This document shows, piece after piece, positions 1 to 8,076 of a DNA stretch of 64,000 bases (the first letter of the stretch is position 1; every line of letters starts with the position of its first letter). Origin of the DNA: Bradyrhizobium sp. sGM-13 (GTDB taxonomy: Bacteria; Pseudomonadota; Alphaproteobacteria; Rhizobiales; Xanthobacteraceae); the NCBI RefSeq assembly GCF_018398875.1, contig NZ_JAGWDK010000017.1:62001-126000 (forward strand), read 5' to 3'. The position numbers and the translations under genes were made by a program. The notes under the pieces were generated by a model. That model had not been told where the DNA came from. It saw nothing but the letters and a program-made list of their open reading frames with translations, and did no database searches.

Positions 1-1
1 G

Positions 2-151
2 ATCTTGTTGTCGCTGGCCGGGCTGATATTGGCGCGGCTTGCCACCAGACAGGTCGGAGGACAGACAGGTGATATATTGGGTGCGTTCGAGCAGATTGGC
101 GAGATCGCGATTCTGCTGGTGGCGGTAGCCCTCCTCCAGACGGAACTATGA
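2..151 (+). CDS. cobS: CobS, adenosylcobinamide-GDP ribazoletransferase, C-terminal end (partial)
   Basis: The reading frame is open from base 2 to the TGA at 149-151 and gives the last 49 residues of a membrane protein. The motif GGQTGDILGA followed by a hydrophobic tail is the typical C-terminus of CobS/CobV, the inner-membrane enzyme that joins alpha-ribazole phosphate to adenosylcobinamide-GDP in the last step of B12 assembly. The stop overlaps the bluB start (ATGA), which suggests one transcript and translational coupling. The 5' part lies outside the window. Confidence 0.85.
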   Translation: MLLSLAGLILARLATRQVGGQTGDILGAFEQIGEIAILLVAVALLQTEL

Positions 152-789
152 CCTTGACGATCTCATTCGATGAAGTTTTTCGCCGGCAACTGCGTGAGCT
201 GTTCGTGTGGCGCCGCGACGTACGGCGCTTTCGTCCCGATCTGCTCCCGAGCGAAGCCATTGAGCGGCTCATTGAGATCGCCTGCCTTTCCCCGTCCGTC
301 GGCCTGAGCCAGCCGTGGCGGTTCGTCATCGTCGAGGACAAGGCGAGGCGCCGTGCCGTGATCGAAGACTTCAAGACCTGCAATGCCGATGCGTTGCATT
401 CTTATTCAGGCGAACGCGTGGCGCGGTACGCGACGCTTAAGCTTGCCGGCCTCGAAGAGGCTCCGGGTCACCTGGCCGTGTTCGCGGAAAAGGCAAGCGA
501 TATCGGGTATGGCCTCGGGCGAGCAACGATGCCGGAAACGGTCGAATATTCCGTCGCCGCGGCCATCTGCTCGATGTGGCTCGCCGCACGCGCGGAGGGC
601 ATTGGGCTTGGCTGGGTGTCGATCCTGAATCCGGCCCGCATCCACGAGATTCTCGAAGTGTCGGAGTCCTGGAAACTCATCGGCTATCTCTGCGTCGGCT
701 ACCCCCAGGCAGAGTTCGATCGGCCAGAACTTGAGCGGGCCAAGTGGGAATATCGGCGAGCGGCGAAGGAATTTACCACGCGACGCTAG
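148..789 (+). CDS. bluB: BluB, 5,6-dimethylbenzimidazole synthase
   Basis: The 213-aa protein has the flavin-reductase/nitroreductase-like fold signature of BluB: an N-terminal W-R-R-D-V-R-R-F segment (about 22-29), SPSVGLSQPW (about 49-58) and a C-terminal GYPQAEFDRPELE stretch. BluB breaks down reduced FMN with oxygen to make 5,6-dimethylbenzimidazole, the lower ligand of B12. The start overlaps the cobS stop by the ATGA arrangement, so the pair forms a B12 lower-ligand and assembly operon. The length is normal and the frame intact. BluB is important for rhizobial symbiosis in Sinorhizobium; that is family knowledge. Confidence 0.92.
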   Translation: MTLTISFDEVFRRQLRELFVWRRDVRRFRPDLLPSEAIERLIEIACLSPSVGLSQPWRFVIVEDKARRRAVIEDFKTCNADALHSYSGERVARYATLKLAGLEEAPGHLAVFAEKASDIGYGLGRATMPETVEYSVAAAICSMWLAARAEGIGLGWVSILNPARIHEILEVSESWKLIGYLCVGYPQAEFDRPELERAKWEYRRAAKEFTTRR

Positions 790-1547
<758 letters not shown>

Positions 1548-1580
1548 AAAAAATGCCCGGCCCCCTTTCGGCGGCCGGGC
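1548..1580 (-). terminator. Intrinsic terminator, minus strand
   Basis: On the minus strand an 8-bp perfect GC stem (arms 1573-1580 and 1555-1562) is followed by a run of T (complement of A at 1548-1553). It would end a leftward transcript, such as one started from the nod box at 1980-2028. Confidence 0.75.
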
Positions 1581-1585
1581 GGAAG

Positions 1586-1810
1586 TCAGTCTGGGAGGAG
1601 CGACGCTGTTACACATCGCACCAGCTTCCGTCGGCAGAGGGAGGGTGCCGACGGTTCATTTACGGCGAGGGCATTCGCCGTTAACTTTAGCCACGGGAAG
1701 GCCGATATCCGTTCCAAATGAAATCTGGCTTCGCTTCCTTCTGCTCTATTCAGGGAATTCGGCCCAACGCTGCGCGGGAAGGTCGACAACGGCGTCAGTT
1801 CTTCCCTCAC
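1586..1810 (-). CDS. Possible 74-aa peptide of unknown function downstream of the nod box
   Basis: An open frame on the minus strand ends just before the terminator at 1548-1580. Its C-terminal half (around ALAVNEPSAPSLCRRKLV) looks more protein-like than its N-terminal half, but I recognise no domain and see no strong ribosome binding site. It lies inside the predicted nod-box transcript. It could equally be the decayed 3' part of the response-regulator gene whose 5' remnant lies at 1840-1950. Confidence 0.25.
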   Translation of the reverse strand: MREELTPLSTFPRSVGPNSLNRAEGSEARFHLERISAFPWLKLTANALAVNEPSAPSLCRRKLVRCVTASLLPD

Positions 1811-1837
1811 GTAATCTTAGGACGGTCACCAAGATCA

Positions 1838-1952
1838 TGCTTCTGAGATGGACCCACGGAAAAGAGGCTGTCCGTCAATGCTACACCCGCCGACTGATCG
1901 TCATCCACGACGGAAATGACGCCGAGTGGGTGCGGCCATTTGCACCAGACTA
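1838..1952 (-). pseudogene. Response-regulator fossil (N-terminal receiver fragment)
   Basis: Read on the minus strand, one frame gives GVISVVDDDQSAGVALTDSL, the characteristic start of a FixJ/NodW-family receiver domain with its acidic DDD cluster, and then runs into stops. No start codon or rest of the domain is recoverable in frame. It lies 30-140 bases downstream of the nod box, so it is probably the remnant of a nod-box-controlled regulator gene. The family assignment rests on about 25 residues. Confidence 0.4.
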
Positions 1953-1979
1953 TGCGCTTTTTCTATGCAGCATTCCGTA

Positions 1980-2028
1980 AAATTGGTGAAATCGATTGTT
2001 TTGATGGGATGCATCTATACTGTTGATA
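1980..2028 (-). promoter_or_regulatory. nod box (NodD binding site), reading leftward
   Basis: On the minus strand the 49 bases follow the rhizobial nod-box layout: a TATC block, then GATG, six free bases, then ATC-A-AAACAATCGATTT and ACCAAT. Against the consensus I remember, only about three defined positions differ. NodD-family activators bind such boxes and switch on genes in response to plant flavonoids. Downstream (leftward) there is only a response-regulator fossil, a possible 74-aa peptide and a terminator, so the box looks orphaned. Confidence 0.85.
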
Positions 2029-2039
2029 CATAAAGACAT

Positions 2040-2529
2040 GCGTTCAGCGGCCTTGATCTAAATCGCGTCGTTCGCGCCGGACGCTCTGATGACCCAGCGT
2101 AAGCTCTGGCCTCATAGCAATCTATTCTATCAAGACCTCGCGGTGGCCGACTTTTTTGCGCGGCCTCGGCCCTTTTCCCACCTGCAAGGCCCGCTGCGGG
2201 CTTGCGCTGCTTTTACGGATCAGCCAGGGCACGCCGCGGAAATCTCACAATTGCGCGTTTAGGGCTTCAATCGCGAAAGACCTCTGAGGGGGCGCGTTGG
2301 CCGACGGCTGGTGCGAAGGTAATCATCGAGGCTTGCACGGACACGGCTCGCAAACGGCGAGGCACCCGGCTCATCATGGCCCATGATTGTTTGATGGCCG
2401 ACAAAGTCTCACTCGGCAACGTGGTAATTGCGACACTATTCTCAATCCAAGAATATCGCGCGGCCGTGCCCCGGGCCGACTAGACGCACATCATCGACAG
2501 CCTTCGAGCGGCACGTCATTTGCAAAGAT
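2040..2529. other. Stretch without a supported gene
   Basis: Short overlapping frames are present but none shows a domain, a good ribosome binding site or an intact neighbour. Nothing else was recognised. Confidence 0.4.
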
Positions 2530-2637
2530 GATGTTGGGCGTGGACACGGACGTTCACCCGTGCCGATGCCCGCAACCTCCAGGTTGCAGCCCGACGCACC
2601 TCTTGCTTCCCCCTTGCAAAGTGCGTCGGGCTTTTTC
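2530..2637 (+). ncRNA. Candidate small RNA with three hairpins ending in a terminator
   Basis: Three consecutive hairpins can be folded by eye: one from GGGC at 2536 paired with GCCC near 2567 with an inner CACGG/CCGTG pair, a compact GCAACCT/AGGTTGC hairpin (about 2572-2587), and an 11-bp GC stem (2589-2599 with 2621-2631) followed by T5. The last is a good intrinsic terminator. The single-stranded part holds C-rich patches that could pair with ribosome binding sites. There is no protein-coding frame to terminate, so an independent sRNA is plausible. No Rfam family was recognised. Confidence 0.45.
2589..2636 (+). terminator. Intrinsic terminator
   Basis: Perfect 11-bp stem GCCCGACGCAC / GTGCGTCGGGC with a 21-base loop and five T afterwards. 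Confidence 0.75.
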
Positions 2638-2695
2638 GGTCGTCAAGTTTCCACGCATCTGCCTATCCTCCGCGTGAATGCAAATTGGAACGCCT

Positions 2696-2806
2696 ATGAA
2701 CTATACGCGCGCATTTTCGGAGACGCCGAACGCCATGTCGGCGCCAATCATCGGATGCATGGCGATGTTCTCGGCGACCAGCGGCATTGCGGTCGCTGAG
2801 ATTTAG
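2696..2806 (+). CDS. Possible 36-aa hydrophobic peptide
   Basis: A short frame starts with ATG and codes for a peptide with a polar N-terminus (about 10 residues) followed by a hydrophobic segment rich in Ala, Ile, Met and Gly, ending in AVAEI. It begins 60 bases after the terminator of the candidate sRNA. The upstream ribosome binding site is weak. No homologue is recognised, so this is a hint only. Confidence 0.25.
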   Translation: MNYTRAFSETPNAMSAPIIGCMAMFSATSGIAVAEI

Positions 2807-3216
2807 TCCACTTCCTCCTGCGCCAGACGCAGCGGTAACGTTCACGGTGAGCAGGAAGCAGGGCTTGCGCCAGAGCGTAGCGACGCTGAAAAGTGCAGTT
2901 CCCTACTCGCTGAAAGGAGTGATCACCTTCAATAGTTCTTTCGGTAGCGTCCAATCCGATTAGAAGTGCACGCTGCTCCGTATCCGGATTTTTGTATCCG
3001 GGATGCGACAATGCAGCAGACAACCTGTCGGGGAGCCATCGAAAAACATTCCCAAATTGATAGTTTCCCGGTGATTTAGAACACTACCAACGACAACCTT
3101 GACGATCAAGCCCATTGGCTTTGAATCGCTGATCTCGCCGGTCATACTCCCTGACCCAGCGCAAAGTCCAGTTGGCGCTAGGCTGTTATGTGGCTAGGAA
3201 TGGGGGGAACTCGAAT

Positions 3217-4571
3217 ATGCGATCGGATTTGGCTGACATCTACGGGCAAGACAAGCTCCCACGGTACACCAGCTATCCAGCAGCCCCGCACTTCTCTTCT
3301 GCAATCGGCGAGAAGGTGTATCGGCATTGGCTCAGATCGGTTTCGGCCCACCGACCCGTCTCGCTCTATTTTCACATACCTTTCTGTCGCTCAATGTGCT
3401 GGTACTGCGGATGCCATACATCGGTGGCCGAGCACGAGGAGCCGATCGCCGCGTTCGTCGCAGCTTTGCGTCGGAAGGCGCAACTAGTCGCGGACACGAT
3501 AGAGAAAAGCCTGCCGGTCGCGCATCTGCACTTCGGCGGGGGCACTCCGACCATCATGGCTCCGCAACTGCTCGTCGATCTCGCTTACGACCTTGCGCTG
3601 TATCTTTTTCGTGGTTCCGGATGCCGAGATTGCCGTTGAGGTCGATCCGCGAACTCTGACCAACGACCTGACGCAGGCTTTAGAATACTGCGGGGTCACC
3701 CGCGCGAGCCTCGGAGTCCAGAGCTTCGACCCAAGAGTGCAGCGCACAATAAATAGATTGCAAAGCTTCGAGCAGACGGCCGCTGCAGTCGAAAGGCTTC
3801 GCCGGGCAGGTGTGCGGGGGATCAACTTCGACCTTCTCTATGGTCTTCCTTTTCAGACGGTAAGCTCTTGTCTAGACAGCATTGCCAAGTGCGTCGAATT
3901 GCGCCCCGACCGGCTTTTCGGTGTTCGGCTACGCGCACGTCCCATCATTCAAGAAGCATCAGCGCAAGATCGCGGAGGAGAGCTTACCTGATAGTGTCGA
4001 GCGACACGTTCAGTCCGAGACCATCGCAGAGGCCCCTCAGGACGCGGGGTATGTGCGCATCGGGTTGGATCACTTCGCGCTCCCAGACGATGCGCTCGCG
4101 ACGGCGCAGCGCGATGGCCGATTGCGGCGCAATTTCCAGGGCTACACCGATGACGGCGCTGACACACTCATCGGCCTCGGGGCGAGCGCGATCGGTCGGA
4201 TGCCACACGGCTTTGTCCAGAACGTGGTGGCCATCCGCGACTACCTGAACCGCATCGCGGAGGGCCGGCTAGCCACGGTGAAGGGTTATGCTTTCACCGA
4301 GGATGACCTTTTCCGCGCTGATATCATCGAGCGGGTCATGTGCGATTTGACCGTTGACCTGGAGCAGATATCCCGCATCCATCGTCGGGATCCACGGACA
4401 GCAGTCGTCGATCGCGCCCGAATCGACCGGCTTTTAGCCGACGGAGTCGCGACAATGTCTCAAGGTCGGCTAACCGTCAGCGAAGGATCGGAATTCCTGG
4501 TGCGTAGCGTCGCCTCAGCGTTTGATGCTCACCTTTCGCGGTCAACAGGCGTGCACAGTCGCGCGGTTTAA
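3217..4571 (+). pseudogene. hemN: hemN, oxygen-independent coproporphyrinogen III oxidase, two frameshifts
   Basis: Three consecutive frames together give a full HemN: an N-terminal IYGQDKLPRYTSYP motif, the radical-SAM cluster motif C-x3-C-x2-C in PFCRSMCWYCGCH, a GGGTP glycine motif, DPRTLT, GVQSFDP and a HemN-type C-terminal domain. HemN oxidises coproporphyrinogen III to protoporphyrinogen IX without oxygen, for haem synthesis in micro-oxic cells and nodules. The frame changes by +1 near 3603 (in a T5 run) and again near 3915 (in a T4 run). Removing one T at each place would restore one gene, so sequencing error is possible. No FixK box was found upstream. Confidence 0.85.
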
Positions 4572-4604
4572 AGACCGAGAGGCCCTTAGACCATTTGTAG
4601 CTTG

Positions 4605-5012
4605 TCAGCAGCAGCTCGGACCACGAACGAGATCCATCGCATCTGGCTTTGGCTTCGTCCGCAGCGCATCGATCGTGTAGCTGTTGGCGCAGTATTCATG
4701 AAGATGCTGCGCCGTTGTTTCCGCCTCTATCTCGCGGTTGCATCGGGTCTTTTCGGCGCACAGTGCACACACCAGCGTCATGTCGCGCAGCACGCCCGGC
4801 TCCTTGCGCGCAATGGCCGTCTCGTCGATGCCGAGCGCCTTGAGTAGTCCCGACAGCTCATCAGCGCCGCGCCGCCCACGGTAAGTGAGGGTTTCGAGCT
4901 CGGTCGGTGAGACGCGAAGGTCGCGCGCGATGCAATCGAGCTCGGCGGCTCCAAGGGCGCGGAGGTCGGCGGTATCACGGAGCCGGCCGAGCCACTCCGA
5001 AAACCTGCCCAT
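4605..5012 (-). CDS. DUF6455 family protein
   Basis: The frame extends to 5081, but the ATG at 5012 has a GGAGGT ribosome binding site seven bases upstream, giving 135 aa starting MGRFSEWLGRL. The protein has an N-terminal helical part (about LRALGAAELDCIARDL) and a C-terminal cysteine group (CALCAEKTRCN and a later EYCANS), as in the DUF6455 proteins found next to micro-oxic genes in Bradyrhizobium. The four cysteines suggest a metal or Fe-S site; that is inference. It ends facing hemN and lies 150 bases downstream of fixS. A TTGA-N5-TCAA sequence at 5074-5086 resembles a FixK box but is one base short. Confidence 0.75.
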   Translation of the reverse strand: MGRFSEWLGRLRDTADLRALGAAELDCIARDLRVSPTELETLTYRGRRGADELSGLLKALGIDETAIARKEPGVLRDMTLVCALCAEKTRCNREIEAETTAQHLHEYCANSYTIDALRTKPKPDAMDLVRGPSCC

Positions 5013-5073
5013 GAGCCTACCTCCGATCGATTCCTTTCTTATAGCCGATGCCACAGTACCCTCCCGGTACGGT

Positions 5074-5086
5074 TTGAGCACGTCAA
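5074..5086 (-). promoter_or_regulatory. FixK-box-like site with short spacer before the DUF6455 gene
   Basis: TTGA-GCACG-TCAA has both arms of a FixK box but five instead of six central bases. It is centred 68 bases before the ATG at 5012, the right distance for an activator site. Confidence 0.3.
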
Positions 5087-5162
5087 GTATGCGGGGCGAA
5101 TAGCCGACCGTATTGCGTCAGATCAAAATTGGAAGCATCCCGGGACGCGCAACGACGAGGCA

Positions 5163-5351
5163 TTACGGTCGCGATTCCGACCTCAGCTCGACGCGGCGTG
5201 GAGCCTGCGTTTCGTCGTCGTCAGAAATCGCGCGCCAGGCGGCTCCCTCGAGATCGTCATATTGGCCGTTCTTGAGGGACCACAGAAATCCGAGCAGCCC
5301 GAACAGGCCGAGCAAGAGCGCCAGCGGCACCAGGAACACGATCACCTCCAT
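5163..5351 (-). CDS. fixS: FixS/CcoS, cbb3 oxidase maturation protein
   Basis: A 62-aa protein begins MEVIVFLVPLALLLG, with one membrane helix (about 3-24) followed by the conserved W-S-L-K-NGQYDDLEGAAWRAI segment and a charged tail. This is the CcoS/FixS family, needed to insert haem b and copper into the cbb3-type oxidase. The start codon overlaps the fixI stop by one base (TGATG), which fixes the start and indicates translational coupling. It is the last gene of fixGHIS. Confidence 0.93.
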   Translation of the reverse strand: MEVIVFLVPLALLLGLFGLLGFLWSLKNGQYDDLEGAAWRAISDDDETQAPRRVELRSESRP

Positions 5352-7543
5352 CACAGATTCTCCTGCGGGAGAGGTCGCGCACGCAGCGCATTCAGCATCA
5401 CCAGGATCGAGGAGCCCGACATCGCGGCGGCCGCGATCAGAGGCGTCACGAAGCCCAGAATGGCGATCGGCACGGCGAGGCAATTGTAGCCGACCGCGAG
5501 ATAGAGGTTCTGCCGCATCAGGCGCAACGCTTTCCGCGAATGGTCTACCGCGGCAATCACCGGCGCGAGGCGGTTGCCGAGGAAGACGAGATCGGCCGTC
5601 GCCTGGCTCAAATGCGCCGCCGAGATCGGCGACATCGAGACATGCGCCGCCGCCAGCGACGGCGCATCGTTGAGCCCATCGCCGACCATCATGACTTTAA
5701 AACCCTGCCGCTTCAGTTCCCCGATCCGGGCGATCTTGTCGGCGGGCGTGACGCCGGCGCGCCATTCGGGGATTTGAAGCATCTCAGCCGCGGCGCGCAC
5801 CGCCGGCTCGCGGTCACCGGAAACAATTTCTACCGCCACGCCACGCTTCTGCAGCGCCGCGATGACCGCGCGCGCGTCCGGCCGCAGGCTCTGGCAGACC
5901 GCGAACACATAACGTTTTTCACCACGCGCGAAGGCAACGACGGAAACCTCGGGATCGCGGCTCAGGAGTTCGTTCGCGAGATCATCGGCCTTGCAGAAAG
6001 TTGGACTTCCAAGCCTCACCTCTTCACCTTTAAGAACGCCGCGAACGCCCTGCCCCGGCTGTTCCGTGATCCCGGGCAGCGGCGATTTCGCGCCGGCCGC
6101 GCGCGCCAGCGCCGAGGCGACGGGGTGATGGCTCGCCAGCGCAAGCCGGCCCGCGAGCTCGAACACATCGGCGGGCACGGCCGCCGAGTTCACCACATCG
6201 AGCTCAGGTAACGTCAGCGTTCCCGTCTTGTCGAAGATGATACGGTCGATCTCGGCGACGCGCTCGATGGCATCACCCGAATTGAGCAGCACGCCAGCGC
6301 GGAACATCGCGCCCGACGCCACTGTCTGCACCGTCGGGATCGCAAGCCCCAGCGCACAGGGACAGGTGATGATCAGAACGGCGATCGCGGTGATAATGGC
6401 GTCATGGACGCTGGCGCCGGCGATCAACCAGCCGATCATGGTCAGGAAGGCCGTCGCGTGCACCACCGGTGCGTAGAGGCGCGAGGCACGGTCGGCAAGT
6501 TGCACATAGCGCGAGCGCACCTGCACGGCGTGATCAAGCAGCCGCTGGATGTCCGCAAGCAGCGTGCCCTCGGAGGCGGCGGAAACGCGCATGCGCAAGG
6601 AGCCGGAGATGTTGAGCGAGCCGGCGTAGACCGCACTGCCCGGCTTGACCGCCGCATGCGACGTCTCCCCCGTGATCAGGCTCTGGTCGATCTCCGACCT
6701 GCCGTCGATGACCGTGCCATCGATCGCCGAACGCTCGCCGGGCCGCAGCAGAACGATGTCGCCGGCCTTGACCGCTGCGGCCGGCACCACGGAGATCTCG
6801 TCTGGACCGACGAACTTGGTCGCCGTCTCGGCCTTCAGAGCGGCGAGATTGCCGGCCACCGCGCGGGTTCGCCGCTGCATGTTCTGTTCGAGATAGCGCC
6901 CGATCAGGAGGAAGGTGAGCAGCATGATCGCCGCGTCGAAATAGGCGTGCTCGGCATGGCCGATGGTCTCGACGATCGAGGTCGCGAGCGCCAGGATGAC
7001 GCCGATGCTGATCGGCACATCCATGTTGACGTTGCCGCTGCGCAGCGCGTTGAAGGCGGAGCGGAAGAAGGGCTGACCGGCATAGGCCGCGGCCGGCAGC
7101 GCGATCAGCGCCGATATCCAATGGAAGAAATCGCGCTGCTCTGGTAGCATGTCGCTGACATTACCGGACCACACCGGGATCGACAGCATCATGACGTTCA
7201 TGGTCGCGAACGCCGCAACGCCCAGGCAGCGCAGCAGGAAGCGGGAGTTCTCGGCCTCTGCCGCTTCAGCGGTGACAGCCTCGAACGGATAGGCCTTGTA
7301 GCCGAGCTCGACCAGGCAATCGATGAAGCGCGCCGGATCGAGCGCGCCCTCCTTCCACTCCAGCGCGACACGGCGGTCGGTCAGGTTGACGCGCGCCAGC
7401 GTCACGTCCGGGATGGCTGAAAGGCCACGCTCGATCTTCGAGACGCAGCCGGCGCAGCTGATGCCTTCGACAGCGAGGTCAATATGCGCCACTCCGGAGC
7501 CGAGATGCTTAACATAATGCGAAAAGTCCCGTGTCGCCTGCAT
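5351..7543 (-). CDS. fixI: FixI/CcoI, copper-translocating P-type ATPase
   Basis: The 730-aa protein carries an N-terminal heavy-metal domain with GISCAGC (Cys30/Cys33), a TGE actuator motif (291-293), the membrane CPC copper site (394-396), the phosphorylated aspartate in DKTGTLT (438-444), a HHP motif near 475 and a GDGLNDAP hinge motif near 630. This is a complete P1B ATPase. FixI/CcoI moves copper across the inner membrane for the CuB centre of cbb3 oxidase. It lies between fixH and fixS in a compact operon. Confidence 0.95.
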   Translation of the reverse strand: MQATRDFSHYVKHLGSGVAHIDLAVEGISCAGCVSKIERGLSAIPDVTLARVNLTDRRVALEWKEGALDPARFIDCLVELGYKAYPFEAVTAEAAEAENSRFLLRCLGVAAFATMNVMMLSIPVWSGNVSDMLPEQRDFFHWISALIALPAAAYAGQPFFRSAFNALRSGNVNMDVPISIGVILALATSIVETIGHAEHAYFDAAIMLLTFLLIGRYLEQNMQRRTRAVAGNLAALKAETATKFVGPDEISVVPAAAVKAGDIVLLRPGERSAIDGTVIDGRSEIDQSLITGETSHAAVKPGSAVYAGSLNISGSLRMRVSAASEGTLLADIQRLLDHAVQVRSRYVQLADRASRLYAPVVHATAFLTMIGWLIAGASVHDAIITAIAVLIITCPCALGLAIPTVQTVASGAMFRAGVLLNSGDAIERVAEIDRIIFDKTGTLTLPELDVVNSAAVPADVFELAGRLALASHHPVASALARAAGAKSPLPGITEQPGQGVRGVLKGEEVRLGSPTFCKADDLANELLSRDPEVSVVAFARGEKRYVFAVCQSLRPDARAVIAALQKRGVAVEIVSGDREPAVRAAAEMLQIPEWRAGVTPADKIARIGELKRQGFKVMMVGDGLNDAPSLAAAHVSMSPISAAHLSQATADLVFLGNRLAPVIAAVDHSRKALRLMRQNLYLAVGYNCLAVPIAILGFVTPLIAAAAMSGSSILVMLNALRARPLPQENL

Positions 7544-7554
7544 GACGCGTTCCC

Positions 7555-8076
7555 CTAGTTCAGTACCACGCGGTTCCTAGACATGAACAGACGCCGGCCG
7601 TCGGCTTCGCTTTCCAGCACCAGATTCCATTGCCCCGGTCCGACGGCGCCGCCGCTGCCCCGATAAATGCCGCCTGTCACCTCCAACAGCGCGATCACCC
7701 GGTCCGCCCGCCGGTCGGTCGGCCGCTCCAGGCGACCGGTGAATTTCAGTCCGGTCAGCGCCTTTCCGCTCCCGTCGCGTGCCTTGACTTCCAGCGCCGT
7801 GTCCCCGTCCGCACTGCGCGCAAGATGCGCGTCCACCTTCCAGCTGCGTGCATCCTGCTCGCGTGCGGCGGCGATCTCCTTCTCATAGGCAAGGCTCGCC
7901 GCATAGGCGCTGTCGACCTCGGTGCCGGGCAGCGTCATGGAAGCAAGCCTTATCATGGTGAGGTTGACGCCGATGACGACGCCAAAGAACGCAAGCAGCA
8001 TAAAAAGCACCTTGCGGCCGGTGAGCGGCTTTGGCGATGCACTGGCTCTGTTCACGACAGCTCCACTTGTTCTCAT
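7555..8076 (-). CDS. fixH: FixH/CcoH, cbb3 oxidase assembly protein
   Basis: The 173-aa protein has a membrane helix (about 22-45) and a periplasmic domain ending in a beta-rich segment (GPGQWNLVLESEADGRRLF), as in the FixH family. FixH is a membrane assembly factor for cbb3 oxidase. Its ATG overlaps the fixG stop (ATGA, 8073-8076), showing coupling, and fixI starts 11 bases after it ends. Confidence 0.92.
   Translation of the reverse strand: MRTSGAVVNRASASPKPLTGRKVLFMLLAFFGVVIGVNLTMIRLASMTLPGTEVDSAYAASLAYEKEIAAAREQDARSWKVDAHLARSADGDTALEVKARDGSGKALTGLKFTGRLERPTDRRADRVIALLEVTGGIYRGSGGAVGPGQWNLVLESEADGRRLFMSRNRVVLN

Noticed and set aside
2385..2412. GATTGTTT as a second nod-box core
   Set aside because: Only about ten bases agree; the ATTTTACCAAT half and the distal GATG blocks are missing.
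3093..3105. TTGACGATCAA as a FixK box before hemN
   Set aside because: Three central bases instead of six; too far from the known site form.
6404..7147. A 247-codon plus-strand frame inside fixI
   Set aside because: Antisense shadow; the minus strand carries all P-type ATPase motifs in one frame.
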